NCBI GenBank assembly: GCA_008501735.1
Contig: QQUF01000008.1
Span: 242,715-306,714, forward strand
Source: Calditrichota bacterium
GTDB lineage: Bacteria; CLD3
Reading direction: 5' to 3'
DNA: 64,000 bases
Each line of letters opens with the position of its first letter. Positions within the stretch are counted from its first letter, which is position 1. The position numbers and the translations under genes were made by a program. This document shows, piece after piece, positions 28,348 through 37,066 of the stretch. The notes under the pieces were generated by a model. The model saw only the letters and a list, made by a program, of their open reading frames with translations. It searched no databases and had not been told where the DNA came from.

Positions 28348-28520
28348 TGAAACCTCCATACTTAAGTTTATTGTTTATTTAAATTAATTGTTTTTCAAAA
28401 TTGCTACCCAAAAAATAGGGCTTCTTAGATAGCAAATTTTTACCGCAAACTCAAGAATTTTGTTTGCGTTCTTTAGAACCTAATTTTCGTGATTTTATGC
28501 CATTAAGTTTCAAAATATTT

Positions 28521-29105
28521 TTAAGTCATTTCTTTTAATTTTTTTAGGTCATTTGGAGTGTCAACGTCGAAAGTTGTAAACTTATCTTGTACGTCGCAAA
28601 AGATTGTTTTAGCAATAAAATGGGCTAGTCCTCTTTTGAGTAGAAAGTCTCCTTCCAGAGAAAGAATTTTGTCTCTTACTTTTTTTGCAAAGAAAACAGG
28701 GTGTCCTTTTTTACCTTTGAATTTTGGAATTAAAACTTCACACTCACTTTTACAAAAATCAGTCCAAAGTTTAGCAAGAGTCTCTGTAGAAATAAAAGGT
28801 TGGTCAGCAGGTAGAATGCAAAATGCTTCAAAATTTTCAAGTTTTTCCAAAGCACAAAAAACGGAAGAATTCATTCCTTGAAGGTGATTTCTGTTATGAA
28901 TCTTTGTAACAGAAAGTTCGTCAAGTTGCTTTTCAAGAATTAAATTTTTTTTTCCTATTACAGCAAAAAGGTGTTTGAATTTCGCTTCTTGAAAAGGTGA
29001 AATTGTGTGAAAGATTAAAGGTTTACCTTGAAAAGAAAGGCTTAGCTTTGGACTTCCCATTCTTGTGGAAAGTCCAGCAGCAAGAAAAATTACAGCTAAT
29101 TTCAA
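28521..29105 (-). CDS. MocA/MobA-like nucleotidyltransferase
   Basis: 194 residues. The nucleotide-binding signature is LAAGLSTRMGSPKLSL, typical of the MobA-like NTP-transferase family; ILPADQP marks the metal-binding strand and GKKGHPVFF is a further family block. Members include MocA and MobA (CMP or GMP addition to molybdenum cofactor) and other NTP transferases. The GHPV-x-F block and length fit MocA best. It starts two bases after the CBS-protein stop codon, so they share a transcript. moeB and modA elsewhere in the window support molybdenum use. Confidence 0.8.
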   Translation of the reverse strand: MKLAVIFLAAGLSTRMGSPKLSLSFQGKPLIFHTISPFQEAKFKHLFAVIGKKNLILEKQLDELSVTKIHNRNHLQGMNSSVFCALEKLENFEAFCILPADQPFISTETLAKLWTDFCKSECEVLIPKFKGKKGHPVFFAKKVRDKILSLEGDFLLKRGLAHFIAKTIFCDVQDKFTTFDVDTPNDLKKLKEMT

Positions 29106-29107
29106 AA

Positions 29108-29542
29108 CTAAATTGGAGTGTTATAAATGTAAGAACTGAGTTGTTGGATTTCTGCGTCTTTGTGAGTCAATCCAACTAAAAGTAAATCTCTAAGTGAAAC
29201 AAGACCTAAGTACTGAACTCCATCTTTGAAAACAGGTAAGTGTCTAACATTTAAAAGTTTCATTCTTTTGAGACAGTCGTCAAGATTTTCTTCTGAATCA
29301 GCAGCGTAAACTTTGGAAGTCATAACTTCCGTAACTTTAGTTTCGTTTGGATTTTTATCGGCAGCAACAACTCGTTTTAAAACATCGCGTTCCGAAAAAA
29401 TTCCTGCAAGTTGGTTGTCAGGAGTGAAAATAGAAACTGCTCCAATGTTCCTTTCAGCCATATACTTTACGACCTCACTAACATTTTTGTCAATCCTCAC
29501 AAAGTAAGGAGTTCTTCCTTCAAACATTTTCCTAAGGTTCAT
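29108..29542 (-). CDS. Tandem CBS-domain protein
   Basis: 144 residues consisting of two CBS domains, about 8-65 (MAERNIGAVSIF, FSERDVLKRV) and 75-135 (MTSKVYAA, LNVRHLPVF, GLVSLRDLL). Paired CBS domains bind adenine nucleotides and usually regulate a partner. There is no enzymatic domain. The ribosome site AGGAGG lies before the ATG. It is coupled to the mocA-like gene (2-base gap), but a functional link is only suggested by that spacing. Confidence 0.9.
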   Translation of the reverse strand: MNLRKMFEGRTPYFVRIDKNVSEVVKYMAERNIGAVSIFTPDNQLAGIFSERDVLKRVVAADKNPNETKVTEVMTSKVYAADSEENLDDCLKRMKLLNVRHLPVFKDGVQYLGLVSLRDLLLVGLTHKDAEIQQLSSYIYNTPI

Positions 29543-29652
29543 AATTAACCTCCTGAGTTTATTAAAAGTTACTTAATTTCTTAACGTAAAGATGCTTTGC
29601 TTAAGTAATTAAATTCACTAAACCTACAAAATGTTCCCAAAAAAATAAAAAA

Positions 29653-31515
29653 TTAAGCAGCTTTGCCACGAAGTTTCAGAATGTGAAGCATTAAAGTTGT
29701 TACGTCAGAAGGAGAAACGCCAGAAATTCTTCCGACTTGCCCAAGATTTTCAGGTCGGATTTTGTCAAGTTTTTGCCGTGCTTCTGTCGAAATCAAATTC
29801 AAACTTAAGTAGTCGATATTTTCAGGAATTTTTAGAGCTTCGAGCCTTTTGACTTTTTGGACTTTGTCTTCTTGTTTGGAAACATAACCGGAGTAACGAA
29901 TGTCTGTAAAAACTCTTGGCAAAACTTCATTGAAATCTTCAGGGAATTCAATGTGTTCAAAAATTCCTTCGTTTTTAACTTCAGGTCTTTTTATCAAACT
30001 TGTAAGAGGAGTTGTTTGTTTGACAGGAGAACCATTTCCAGTTGCAATGACTTTATTTGCGACTTCTTGCTTGAGTTTCATTTTTGAAATTTTGACAGTT
30101 ACTTCTTCCAATTTTTGTTGGTAGGCTTTGATTCGGTTGTAATTTTCTTCTTCAATCAAACCAAGTTCGTAACCTAATTCCGAAAGCCTGTCTTCGGGAT
30201 TGTCGTAACGCAAAGTAAGTCTGTATTCTGCTCGTGAAGTAAACATTCGGTAAGGTTCATCAGCTCCTTTTGTAACAAGGTCGTCAACTAGAACTCCGAT
30301 GTAAGCTTGGTCTCTTCTTAGCACAACTTCTTCCTCGCCAAGAACGAATCTTGAAGCGTTAATTCCTGCCATAATTCCTTGTGCAGCAGCTTCCTCGTAA
30401 CCAGAAGTTCCGTTGATTTGTCCGCAAAGGAAAAGCCCTGAAACCAATTTGCTTTCCAAAGAATGTTTGAGTTGTAACGGGTCGAAAAAATCGTACTCAA
30501 CTGCATAACCATAACGAGAAATTACAACGTTCTCAAGTCCCGGAACACTTTTGAGAGCTTTCTCTTGAATCTCCATTGGAAGCGAAGTCGAGAAACCGTT
30601 CACGTAAACTTCGTCTGTATAAAGTCCTTCGGGTTCAAGGAAAATGTGGTGAGAATCTTTGTCGCTGAAACGGTCAATTTTATCTTCAATGCTTGGGCAG
30701 TAACGAGGTCCGATTGCTTTGATTCTTCCTGTAAACATTGGCGATTGGTCGAAACCTTCCGCCAAAATTTCGTGAGTAGTTGTGTTTGTCATTGTTAAGT
30801 AACAAGCGACTTGCTCAAGCGAAACTTCTTTTTTACCGAAAGAGAAAAAGACTGCTTTGTCATCTCCGGGTTGTGGGTCGCATTTTTTTAAATCAACTGA
30901 ATTCATAAAAATTCTTGGAGGAGTTCCTGTTTTGAGCCTTCCTCTTCTCAAACCAAAATCCAAGATTGATTTTGAAAGTTCAACGGAAGGAGTTTCACCC
31001 ATTCTTCCGCCTTCTTTGTTCACAAGTCCGATGTGCATTAAACCGTTCAAAAAAGTTCCTGTTGCAACAACGAGAGCCTTGCAAATCATTTTTTCGCCGA
31101 AGTCAGTTGTAAGAATAAATTCGTCTTGGTTAGTTTTGACAACGTTACGGATTTCGCCTTCTTTGACAGTCAGATTTTCAATTGACTCCATTCTCTGCTT
31201 CATAAAAAGCGGGTAAAGATTTCGGTCAACTTGAGCTCTTGGGCTTTGAACTGCCGGACCTTTTGAAGCATTCAAAAGTCTGTACTGAATTGCAGCTTTG
31301 TCGGTAATTTTTCCGATTTCTCCACCGAGTGCGTCGATTTCGCGAATTAGCTGACCTTTTGCAAGTCCACCCATTGCAGGATTGCAAGAAAGTTTTCCGA
31401 TTGTGAAGAGGTCTTTTGTAAGCATCAAAGTTTTACAACCTCTTCTTGCCGAAGCACTTGCAGCTTCACAACCTGCGTGACCTGCTCCAATAACAATTAC
31501 ATCAAAGCGTAACAA
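29653..31515 (-). CDS. mnmG: tRNA uridine 5-carboxymethylaminomethyl modification enzyme MnmG
   Basis: 620 residues, standard length. The FAD-binding motif is [12 protein letters not shown], followed by [19 protein letters not shown] and the C-terminal [14 protein letters not shown] block. Together with MnmE it modifies the wobble uridine of several tRNAs in the cytosol. mnmE is not in the window. All core motifs are present, so it should be functional. A 215-base gap follows upstream of it on the right. Confidence 0.97.
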   Translation of the reverse strand: MLRFDVIVIGAGHAGCEAASASARRGCKTLMLTKDLFTIGKLSCNPAMGGLAKGQLIREIDALGGEIGKITDKAAIQYRLLNASKGPAVQSPRAQVDRNLYPLFMKQRMESIENLTVKEGEIRNVVKTNQDEFILTTDFGEKMICKALVVATGTFLNGLMHIGLVNKEGGRMGETPSVELSKSILDFGLRRGRLKTGTPPRIFMNSVDLKKCDPQPGDDKAVFFSFGKKEVSLEQVACYLTMTNTTTHEILAEGFDQSPMFTGRIKAIGPRYCPSIEDKIDRFSDKDSHHIFLEPEGLYTDEVYVNGFSTSLPMEIQEKALKSVPGLENVVISRYGYAVEYDFFDPLQLKHSLESKLVSGLFLCGQINGTSGYEEAAAQGIMAGINASRFVLGEEEVVLRRDQAYIGVLVDDLVTKGADEPYRMFTSRAEYRLTLRYDNPEDRLSELGYELGLIEEENYNRIKAYQQKLEEVTVKISKMKLKQEVANKVIATGNGSPVKQTTPLTSLIKRPEVKNEGIFEHIEFPEDFNEVLPRVFTDIRYSGYVSKQEDKVQKVKRLEALKIPENIDYLSLNLISTEARQKLDKIRPENLGQVGRISGVSPSDVTTLMLHILKLRGKAA

Positions 31516-31695
31516 ATTTATTTCTTTCGTTTTGTTAAATTCAAATTTTAAAAGGGGTTAAAGTTAAGGTTTCTTTTGTTCTTTGCAAAATGGGAAATAA
31601 TCTCACTCTTAGATTCCTACTCAAGGTAAGATTTGCACTTTTGGCCCAAGAAATGATTTTGTTGAAAACGAATGTGAGGAATATCGTTGGTTTTA

Positions 31696-31725
31696 CAGAT
31701 TCTTCGTTTCGCTCAGAATGACAGG
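31696..31725. repeat. Dispersed-type palindromic element
   Basis: Reads CAGATTCTTCGTTTCG then CTCAGAATGACAGG on the plus strand. The ATTCT and AGAAT boxes can pair. Elements with this consensus (CATTCTGAGCGAA...GAAGAATCT on the other strand) recur in intergenic DNA of many unrelated bacteria. It ends six bases from the stop codon of the minus-strand T9SS gene. Confidence 0.6.
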
Positions 31726-31730
31726 TTTTG

Positions 31731-33941
31731 TTATCTTAATAAAACCATCTTTTTGGTTTTATTAAGTTTACCAACTTTAAGTTGGTACAAGTAAACACCA
31801 CTTGAAACAGGGTTACCAAAGTTGTCGGTTCCATTCCAAATGATTTGGTTATTATCGGATTCTCTCAAAATCCATTTTCGTACTTCCTTCCCAAGCACAT
31901 TAAAAATTGTTAATGTTGTTCTCTCGAAATTTGTAATTCCTAATTCGTAATTAATCACAGTTTCAGGATTAAAAGGGTTAGGATAGTTTTGTGATAGTTT
32001 AAAAGTTTTAATCTTTTTAGAATTGTTCTCATTTCCTTCGGAAAGTCCAATATCTGTAAATATAATAATTTCTTTATTGGGATTAATTGAAGCATTTGTT
32101 TTTACCAAAATAGTATCGTTTTGTATTTGGGTTAAATCCAAAGATATTTCAATTTCTTTGGAAGAGCCGGGCAAGAGGAAGAAAGTAGAGTCAGAAGAGT
32201 TAATTAGATTAGCAAAGTTAGGTAGAATAATTTCATTAACTTGGAGAGTTGAGTAACCCGAATTGGTAATCTCAAATTTCTCATTAATGATATTTGGTAA
32301 AATACCAGACAAAACTATGATAGAATCTTTTTCAATTTCAACTTTTGGATATTTGTAAACTCCTCTTCGGAATGTGAGTTTATGGTTTATTAGACTAGAA
32401 TTAACATGCCTATAAACAGTAAAAGCCAAGCTATCGTTTGTTCCTAAACCAATACGAGGAGAAGTTCCCAGGTAACCTTGTTCATTTTGAGTTGCAAAAT
32501 TACTTTCCGACCAATTATTACCTTTGTCTCTTGAGAATCTAACTAACATTCTATCTTCAGGATAAAAAAGATGGTCAACCCAACCGGCAAAAACATTATT
32601 GTTATAAGCAGAAACTTGTTGACGAGTAGTAGCAACACAACCCGAATCATAACTACAAAGTGTAAAGTGATTTGTATAAGTAGCTCCAAAATCCTCACTG
32701 CGATTATAAATAAGATTTCCAACTCCTTGAGTAATTTGAAATAAATTACTGTGGTAAGAAATATCAGGTAATTGTTCTCCATTAGAAGGACTAATCTGCA
32801 AAGGAGGTTCCCAAGAGTTACCTAAATTAGTAGAACGGTAAACGAAAACAGCATTAGCAGTCCAATCGTTTCCGTGTCTTACATAAAGAATAGTGTTATT
32901 CCCAACAGCCACTTGAGGAGGTTGGTAAGCAGAATAAATTGTATCTGCAATAGGAACATAAGAAGAGAAAGTGTTTCCTGCATCAAAAGATTTTGCTTGA
33001 AGAATTGGTCCTCCTGCTCCCCATTCCTGGAAATCGTAAGCGGAATCCAAAACAGCCATAAAAGCAGATTGTGCTGCAAAAGGATATTCATAAAAATTCC
33101 AAGTTAACCCTTTGTCAGGACTTACATATAATTGCATCAAAGGATTCGGGTGGTCAGTTGATTCAATTGCATAAATGTAAACATAATCTCCAGTGTTATG
33201 AATTTCTCTTGTTCCTCCAATTGTGTCATCCAAAACAACAAATGGTTCAAATGTTTCACCGAAATCAGTACTACGAAAGTAACGAAGAAGTTGGTCTTCA
33301 CTTAAGGTTACCACGTGAACATAACCTGAGTCATCTGCTGTTACTCTGCCGTGCATAAATGCTCCTGAAGGAATATTATTTGTAAGAAGAACTTGAGAAG
33401 AATCCCATAAAATAGTATCCCAAATAGTTGGTGCCATTGGGGGCAAATCATTGATTTGATTTGTATATTTTGGTGAGGAGTTTTCTAATTCTTTTGCTTT
33501 TTTGGTGAAGTCATTTTCACTTCTAAGAGTCTCATCTTCCAAAAACGAAAATGTGTTTCCTCCGTTATCCGAAAAATAAATTCCTTCTTCAACCCAAACT
33601 GAAATTTCTTCTGAATTTCTCTCATTAACGAAAAGTCCTTTAACTTTAGTGTCAAAATTACGGTTTCCATCTAACTTTAGAGCTGACCAGTAAAGTTGTG
33701 GGTCTTTGTCAATAGCTCGTTTGTAAAGTGTTGTTTGAGAGTTGTTTTGTCCATTGAGAGGAGCCGAAACGGACTTTAACCCAAGAAGTTGGTTAGTTTC
33801 ATTTGTAGTTTCTGAGTCATAAGTAAGAAATACGAAATCAGGATTGTCTAACTCTTTTTGTAGGTCAAAGTAAGTTGTAGGTATTTTAGCAAAGACAATT
33901 GTTTCAAATAAAAGTATAAAGACCAATAATAACTTTTTCAT
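31731..33941 (-). CDS. Secreted Asp-box beta-propeller protein with T9SS sorting domain (copy 1)
   Basis: 736 residues from the ATG at 33939-33941. A longer frame upstream would add 36 residues before the signal peptide (MKKLLLVFILLFETIVFA), so it is rejected. Seven Asp-box motifs can be read (for example SDNGGNTF, STDFGETF, SPDKGLTW, SRDKGNNW), typical of sialidase-fold propellers; the catalytic Arg triad of sialidases was not identified, so no enzyme activity is claimed. A beta-sandwich region at about 560-640 is followed by a T9SS sorting domain (NYPNPFNPETVINYEL, SSGVYLYQL). It is paralogous to, and divergent from, the gene at 34135. Confidence 0.9.
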   Translation of the reverse strand: MKKLLLVFILLFETIVFAKIPTTYFDLQKELDNPDFVFLTYDSETTNETNQLLGLKSVSAPLNGQNNSQTTLYKRAIDKDPQLYWSALKLDGNRNFDTKVKGLFVNERNSEEISVWVEEGIYFSDNGGNTFSFLEDETLRSENDFTKKAKELENSSPKYTNQINDLPPMAPTIWDTILWDSSQVLLTNNIPSGAFMHGRVTADDSGYVHVVTLSEDQLLRYFRSTDFGETFEPFVVLDDTIGGTREIHNTGDYVYIYAIESTDHPNPLMQLYVSPDKGLTWNFYEYPFAAQSAFMAVLDSAYDFQEWGAGGPILQAKSFDAGNTFSSYVPIADTIYSAYQPPQVAVGNNTILYVRHGNDWTANAVFVYRSTNLGNSWEPPLQISPSNGEQLPDISYHSNLFQITQGVGNLIYNRSEDFGATYTNHFTLCSYDSGCVATTRQQVSAYNNNVFAGWVDHLFYPEDRMLVRFSRDKGNNWSESNFATQNEQGYLGTSPRIGLGTNDSLAFTVYRHVNSSLINHKLTFRRGVYKYPKVEIEKDSIIVLSGILPNIINEKFEITNSGYSTLQVNEIILPNFANLINSSDSTFFLLPGSSKEIEISLDLTQIQNDTILVKTNASINPNKEIIIFTDIGLSEGNENNSKKIKTFKLSQNYPNPFNPETVINYELGITNFERTTLTIFNVLGKEVRKWILRESDNNQIIWNGTDNFGNPVSSGVYLYQLKVGKLNKTKKMVLLR

Positions 33942-34134
33942 TCTGTCACTCTTTTGTTTTTTCAAAAAAACAACTCTTATTCCGTTTTCAAAATAAAACA
34001 AAATTTTCTTAAAAGGTGATGTTACGCAAAAAATAATCTCTAATCTCAAATGGTTGTTTGAAATAAATTAGCTTTGTTGTAATTGTTTTGCAATGTAAGT
34101 TTTAGTTGTAACTTTTTAACACTGAGAAAAACAA
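33942..34134. promoter_or_regulatory. Shared intergenic region between divergent T9SS paralogues
   Basis: A 193-base AT-rich gap that must hold the promoters of both genes. No palindrome or operator was recognised. Ribosome sites are weak on both sides. Confidence 0.4.
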
Positions 34135-36345
34135 ATGAGAGTACTTGTTTTATCGTTAATAATTTTCACAACTTCTTTTGCATTCGCAAGGACACAATTA
34201 CCAAGAAATTATCTTGAATTAGAGAAAGAACTTTCAACGAGTCAGAACACCATTGTAAAATACCAACAAGGTCAAGACTACTTCATTTTACTTGGTTTGA
34301 AAGAACCCAAAAGAAACGAACCAACACTTTTCAGGACAAGGTTAACTGATTCTCCACAACTTGAATGGGAAGTTTTGGACCTTGATATTCCTGTTCTTGA
34401 GCTAACTGCCGATTCAGAAGGAATTTTTATTTTAACCGATGAAGGCTTGTTTTTCAGTTCAGATGAAGGAAGAAGTTTTTTCAAGTCTGTAACTTTTGAA
34501 CCAAAAGATAACTTTTCAGATTTTGTAAAAGTGCTCAAAGATTCACCTGAGTTTCTCAATCCTTACAGTTCTTCACAAAAGTATTTAAATCAAATCAATG
34601 ATTTACCACCTTACGTTCCGCTTGTAAATGATACTATTCTTTGGGATACAGCACAAGTTTTGCTTCAAACAATTCTTCCAAGTGGTTCATTATTTTTTAT
34701 GCACGGAAGAGTAACAACAGGTGATTCGGGATTAATTCACATAATAGCTGTTCAGGAAGATGAACATTTAAAATACTTAAGAAGCGATGATTATGGAGAG
34801 AGTTTTACAAGCCCTGTGATCCTTGCTGATACAGTAGCAGGAATCCGTAAAGTAATTGCAACAGAAGATAATGTTTATGGTTACGCGATAAATTCTACAT
34901 CTTCTTCCGACCCAAAACAAATTTTAGTTGTCAGTAATGATAAAGGCTTGAGTTGGAATCCATCAATAACATTTCCGTTTGGAACACAGTCTAACTTTAC
35001 AGCAAGAAATGATACAGTTTATGATTACCAAGAAGGTGGAGCAAGTGGCACGATTTGGCAAGCGAAGAGTTTTGATACAGGCAACACATTTGGTTCTTAT
35101 GCACCGATAACCGACTCAATTTATGCTTCAATCCAAAGACCACAAATGTCGATTGGTGGTAATACAATTGCTTACATTCGTACGGGAAACGATACATTAT
35201 TTTCAGGAAGTTATCTTTACCGTTCATTTGATTTAGGTGATAATTGGTTACCTCCTTTAGGGATTCTGAACCCTCAAGGTATTAATTCTTCAAGTCGTTC
35301 AAATCTTTATTTTCACGATGATAAATTTCATTTTATCAAAGGACAAGGTTTTCTTGTTTACACTCGTAGTAATAACTATGGAAATACATTTATACCTATG
35401 TTGAGTTTATGTACTTCACTAAACCCAAATTCAATTTGTGCTGGAGGAGGTGAAATAAATATTGTTTCTAATAAAAATAATGTCTGTGCAACTTTCATTG
35501 ACGATACATACTTTGTAATTGACCATTTACAAATCCGATTTTCCCGAGATAACGGAGACAGTTGGTCTCAACCTATTACAGCTTCACAACAAATACAAGG
35601 TTTTGATTATTTAGATACCATATTTTCATCTGCAATTGATGATAGTTTATTTTATGTGGTTTATGAAGCAAGTAAAGAGTTAGTGAGTTCCAATAGTTGG
35701 GATTCAAGACTTTTCTTCCGCAGAGGTTTTTACAAATTTCCACTTTGTTCACTTTTTGTAGATACTTTAGATTTTACTTCTCTTCCTTTACCGAACATCC
35801 TTGAAACAGAGTTTGTCCTTAGTAACACGGGAAACACCTTACTTGAAATAAAAAACATTGAATTTCCCGAAGGAGTTACTCTAACAAATCAACCTGATTC
35901 TACCTTTTTAGTAGAACCTGACTCATTAAAGTCAGTTGGGATCACAGTTGATTTTACAAAAGTTGGAATTAGTGAAATAGTTCTTCACACAAACGAACAA
36001 CTTGATTCTGTCAAAACAATTTTGGTCAAAATTGACACAACAACTACAGGAATTTCTGAAAATGAGAACTTACTTGAGAATTTTAAATTAGAACATAACT
36101 ACCCAAATCCATTTAATCCGACTACAATTATCAATTATCAGCTATCAGTGAACAGTGAAGGGAAACTAATAATCTTTAATGTTCTTGGTCAGAAGGTTAG
36201 AGAATTTGAGTTGACTGAACAAATTGGTTCTGTTGTTTGGAATGGAACAGACAGTTTGGGTAAGCAAGTTAGTAGTGGAGTTTATTTGTATCGTTTGGAA
36301 AGTGGAGAATTTCAGAAAGCTAAAAAGATGATTTTACTTAGGTAA
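34135..36345 (+). CDS. Secreted Asp-box beta-propeller protein with T9SS sorting domain (copy 2)
   Basis: 736 residues, the same length as the divergent paralogue. A signal peptide (VLSLIIFTTSFAFA) is followed by seven Asp-box motifs (SSDEGRSF, SDDYGESF, SNDKGLSW, SFDTGNTF, SFDLGDNW, SNNYGNTF, SRDNGDSW). Shared blocks with copy 1 include LNQINDLPP / TNQINDLPP, DTILWD, FMHGRVT and the propeller spacing. The C-terminus is a T9SS sorting domain (NYPNPFNPTTIINYQL, SSGVYLYRL). Predicted surface or secreted protein of unknown ligand. The pair looks like a gene duplication with inversion. Confidence 0.9.
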   Translation: MRVLVLSLIIFTTSFAFARTQLPRNYLELEKELSTSQNTIVKYQQGQDYFILLGLKEPKRNEPTLFRTRLTDSPQLEWEVLDLDIPVLELTADSEGIFILTDEGLFFSSDEGRSFFKSVTFEPKDNFSDFVKVLKDSPEFLNPYSSSQKYLNQINDLPPYVPLVNDTILWDTAQVLLQTILPSGSLFFMHGRVTTGDSGLIHIIAVQEDEHLKYLRSDDYGESFTSPVILADTVAGIRKVIATEDNVYGYAINSTSSSDPKQILVVSNDKGLSWNPSITFPFGTQSNFTARNDTVYDYQEGGASGTIWQAKSFDTGNTFGSYAPITDSIYASIQRPQMSIGGNTIAYIRTGNDTLFSGSYLYRSFDLGDNWLPPLGILNPQGINSSSRSNLYFHDDKFHFIKGQGFLVYTRSNNYGNTFIPMLSLCTSLNPNSICAGGGEINIVSNKNNVCATFIDDTYFVIDHLQIRFSRDNGDSWSQPITASQQIQGFDYLDTIFSSAIDDSLFYVVYEASKELVSSNSWDSRLFFRRGFYKFPLCSLFVDTLDFTSLPLPNILETEFVLSNTGNTLLEIKNIEFPEGVTLTNQPDSTFLVEPDSLKSVGITVDFTKVGISEIVLHTNEQLDSVKTILVKIDTTTTGISENENLLENFKLEHNYPNPFNPTTIINYQLSVNSEGKLIIFNVLGQKVREFELTEQIGSVVWNGTDSLGKQVSSGVYLYRLESGEFQKAKKMILLR

Positions 36346-36474
36346 TTTTGAATTTGTTGCTGTGAGTAAAGAGTTTTCATTTTAAAACAATTTCCTTTGA
36401 AAAAAATAAAAGAGTCATTAAATTTCGCTCCCTTTTTAAGAAGGTCAATTTTAACTCAACTCGGAGAATTCAAA

Positions 36475-36681
36475 ATGGGCAAAGGTGCCATTAAAAAATC
36501 TGCTGGTAAAACAGGACAAAAAAAAGGTGATGTTCTCACTGGTGCAAGAATTGCTCCGGACGGAACTCCTTATTCTTACGTTCAGTACATTACAAGCGAT
36601 GTCTCAGCAAAAGGCGGAGTTTCTTTCAAAAGTAGAATCGTTCCTGTCTGGGCTGGAAACGAAAAAGAAATTTACGGTTAG
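36475..36681 (+). CDS. Small basic protein of unknown function
   Basis: 68 residues from the ATG at 36475, which has GGAGA eight bases before it; an in-frame ATG 78 bases upstream lacks one. The start MGKGAIKKSAGKTGQKKG is strongly basic, and the remainder (TPYSYVQYITSD, FKSRIVPVWAG) looks like a small beta structure. Not recognised: the MGKG opening recalls ribosomal protein THX, but the rest does not match. It stands between the T9SS gene and feoA. A palindrome overlaps its stop codon. Confidence 0.6.
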   Translation: MGKGAIKKSAGKTGQKKGDVLTGARIAPDGTPYSYVQYITSDVSAKGGVSFKSRIVPVWAGNEKEIYG

Positions 36682-36706
36682 AAATTCTTCTTTTAGAATT
36701 TCTAAC
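36677..36706 (+). terminator. Palindrome at the stop codon, possible terminator
   Basis: GTTAGAAATTCT pairs perfectly with AGAATTTCTAAC over a six-base loop. The stop codon TAG is in the left arm. The following bases (TTTCCTTC) are only partly T-rich, so termination is plausible rather than certain. Confidence 0.55.
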
Positions 36707-36804
36707 TTTCCTTCAAAAATCCTACCAAAGTTTATCCCAAACTAATTTTTTCTTCTTTGTAAATTCAAAATTTTAGCGTTGTTTTTTTATGCTTTTTTGT
36801 TAAA

Positions 36805-36835
36805 TTTACTATTGAAATTAAATCTCAATAGTAAA
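36805..36835. promoter_or_regulatory. Perfect inverted repeat upstream of feoA, candidate operator
   Basis: TTTACTATTGA and TCAATAGTAAA form perfect 11-base arms around a nine-base spacer, ending 18 bases before the feoA ATG. The position overlaps the expected promoter. It does not match the textbook Fur box closely; a DtxR/MntR-type or other metal regulator is an alternative. It could also fold as an RNA hairpin in the leader. Confidence 0.6.
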
Positions 36836-36853
36836 CAATTAGGTTCTACATAA

Positions 36854-37066
36854 ATGACGTTAGCAAATTGTAAAGTTGGTTTCAAAGGTCTCATCAAAAA
36901 TTTATCAGACATTGAAGACAACATTTATCTTTTAGAAAATGGTTTTACTCCCGGTCAGGAAGTTGAAATACTTTCTGTTTCTCCATTTGGAGGACCAATC
37001 GGAGTTCAAATTCGAGGAACAATTTTGGCTCTCAGACGGGAAGAAGCCTTATGCATTCAAGTCTAA
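36854..37066 (+). CDS. feoA: Ferrous iron transport protein FeoA
   Basis: 70 residues with an SH3-like fold pattern: TLANCKVGFKG at the start, LLENGFTPGQEVEIL, GGPIGVQIRGT and LALRREEA. FeoA is a small cytosolic partner of the FeoB iron transporter. It overlaps the feoB start by 16 bases, so the two are translationally coupled. A perfect inverted repeat lies in its upstream region. Confidence 0.93.
   Translation: MTLANCKVGFKGLIKNLSDIEDNIYLLENGFTPGQEVEILSVSPFGGPIGVQIRGTILALRREEALCIQV

Noticed and set aside
28444-28468. Terminator after the mocA-like gene
   Set aside because: A 7-base stem (CGCAAAC/GTTTGCG) is present, but no T tract follows on the minus strand.
31731-36345. Sialidase activity for the Asp-box proteins
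   Set aside because: Asp-boxes also occur in many non-enzymatic propellers, and the catalytic Arg triad and FRIP motif were not identified.
36475-36681. Ribosomal protein THX
   Set aside because: Only the MGKG start agrees; length and the remaining sequence do not.
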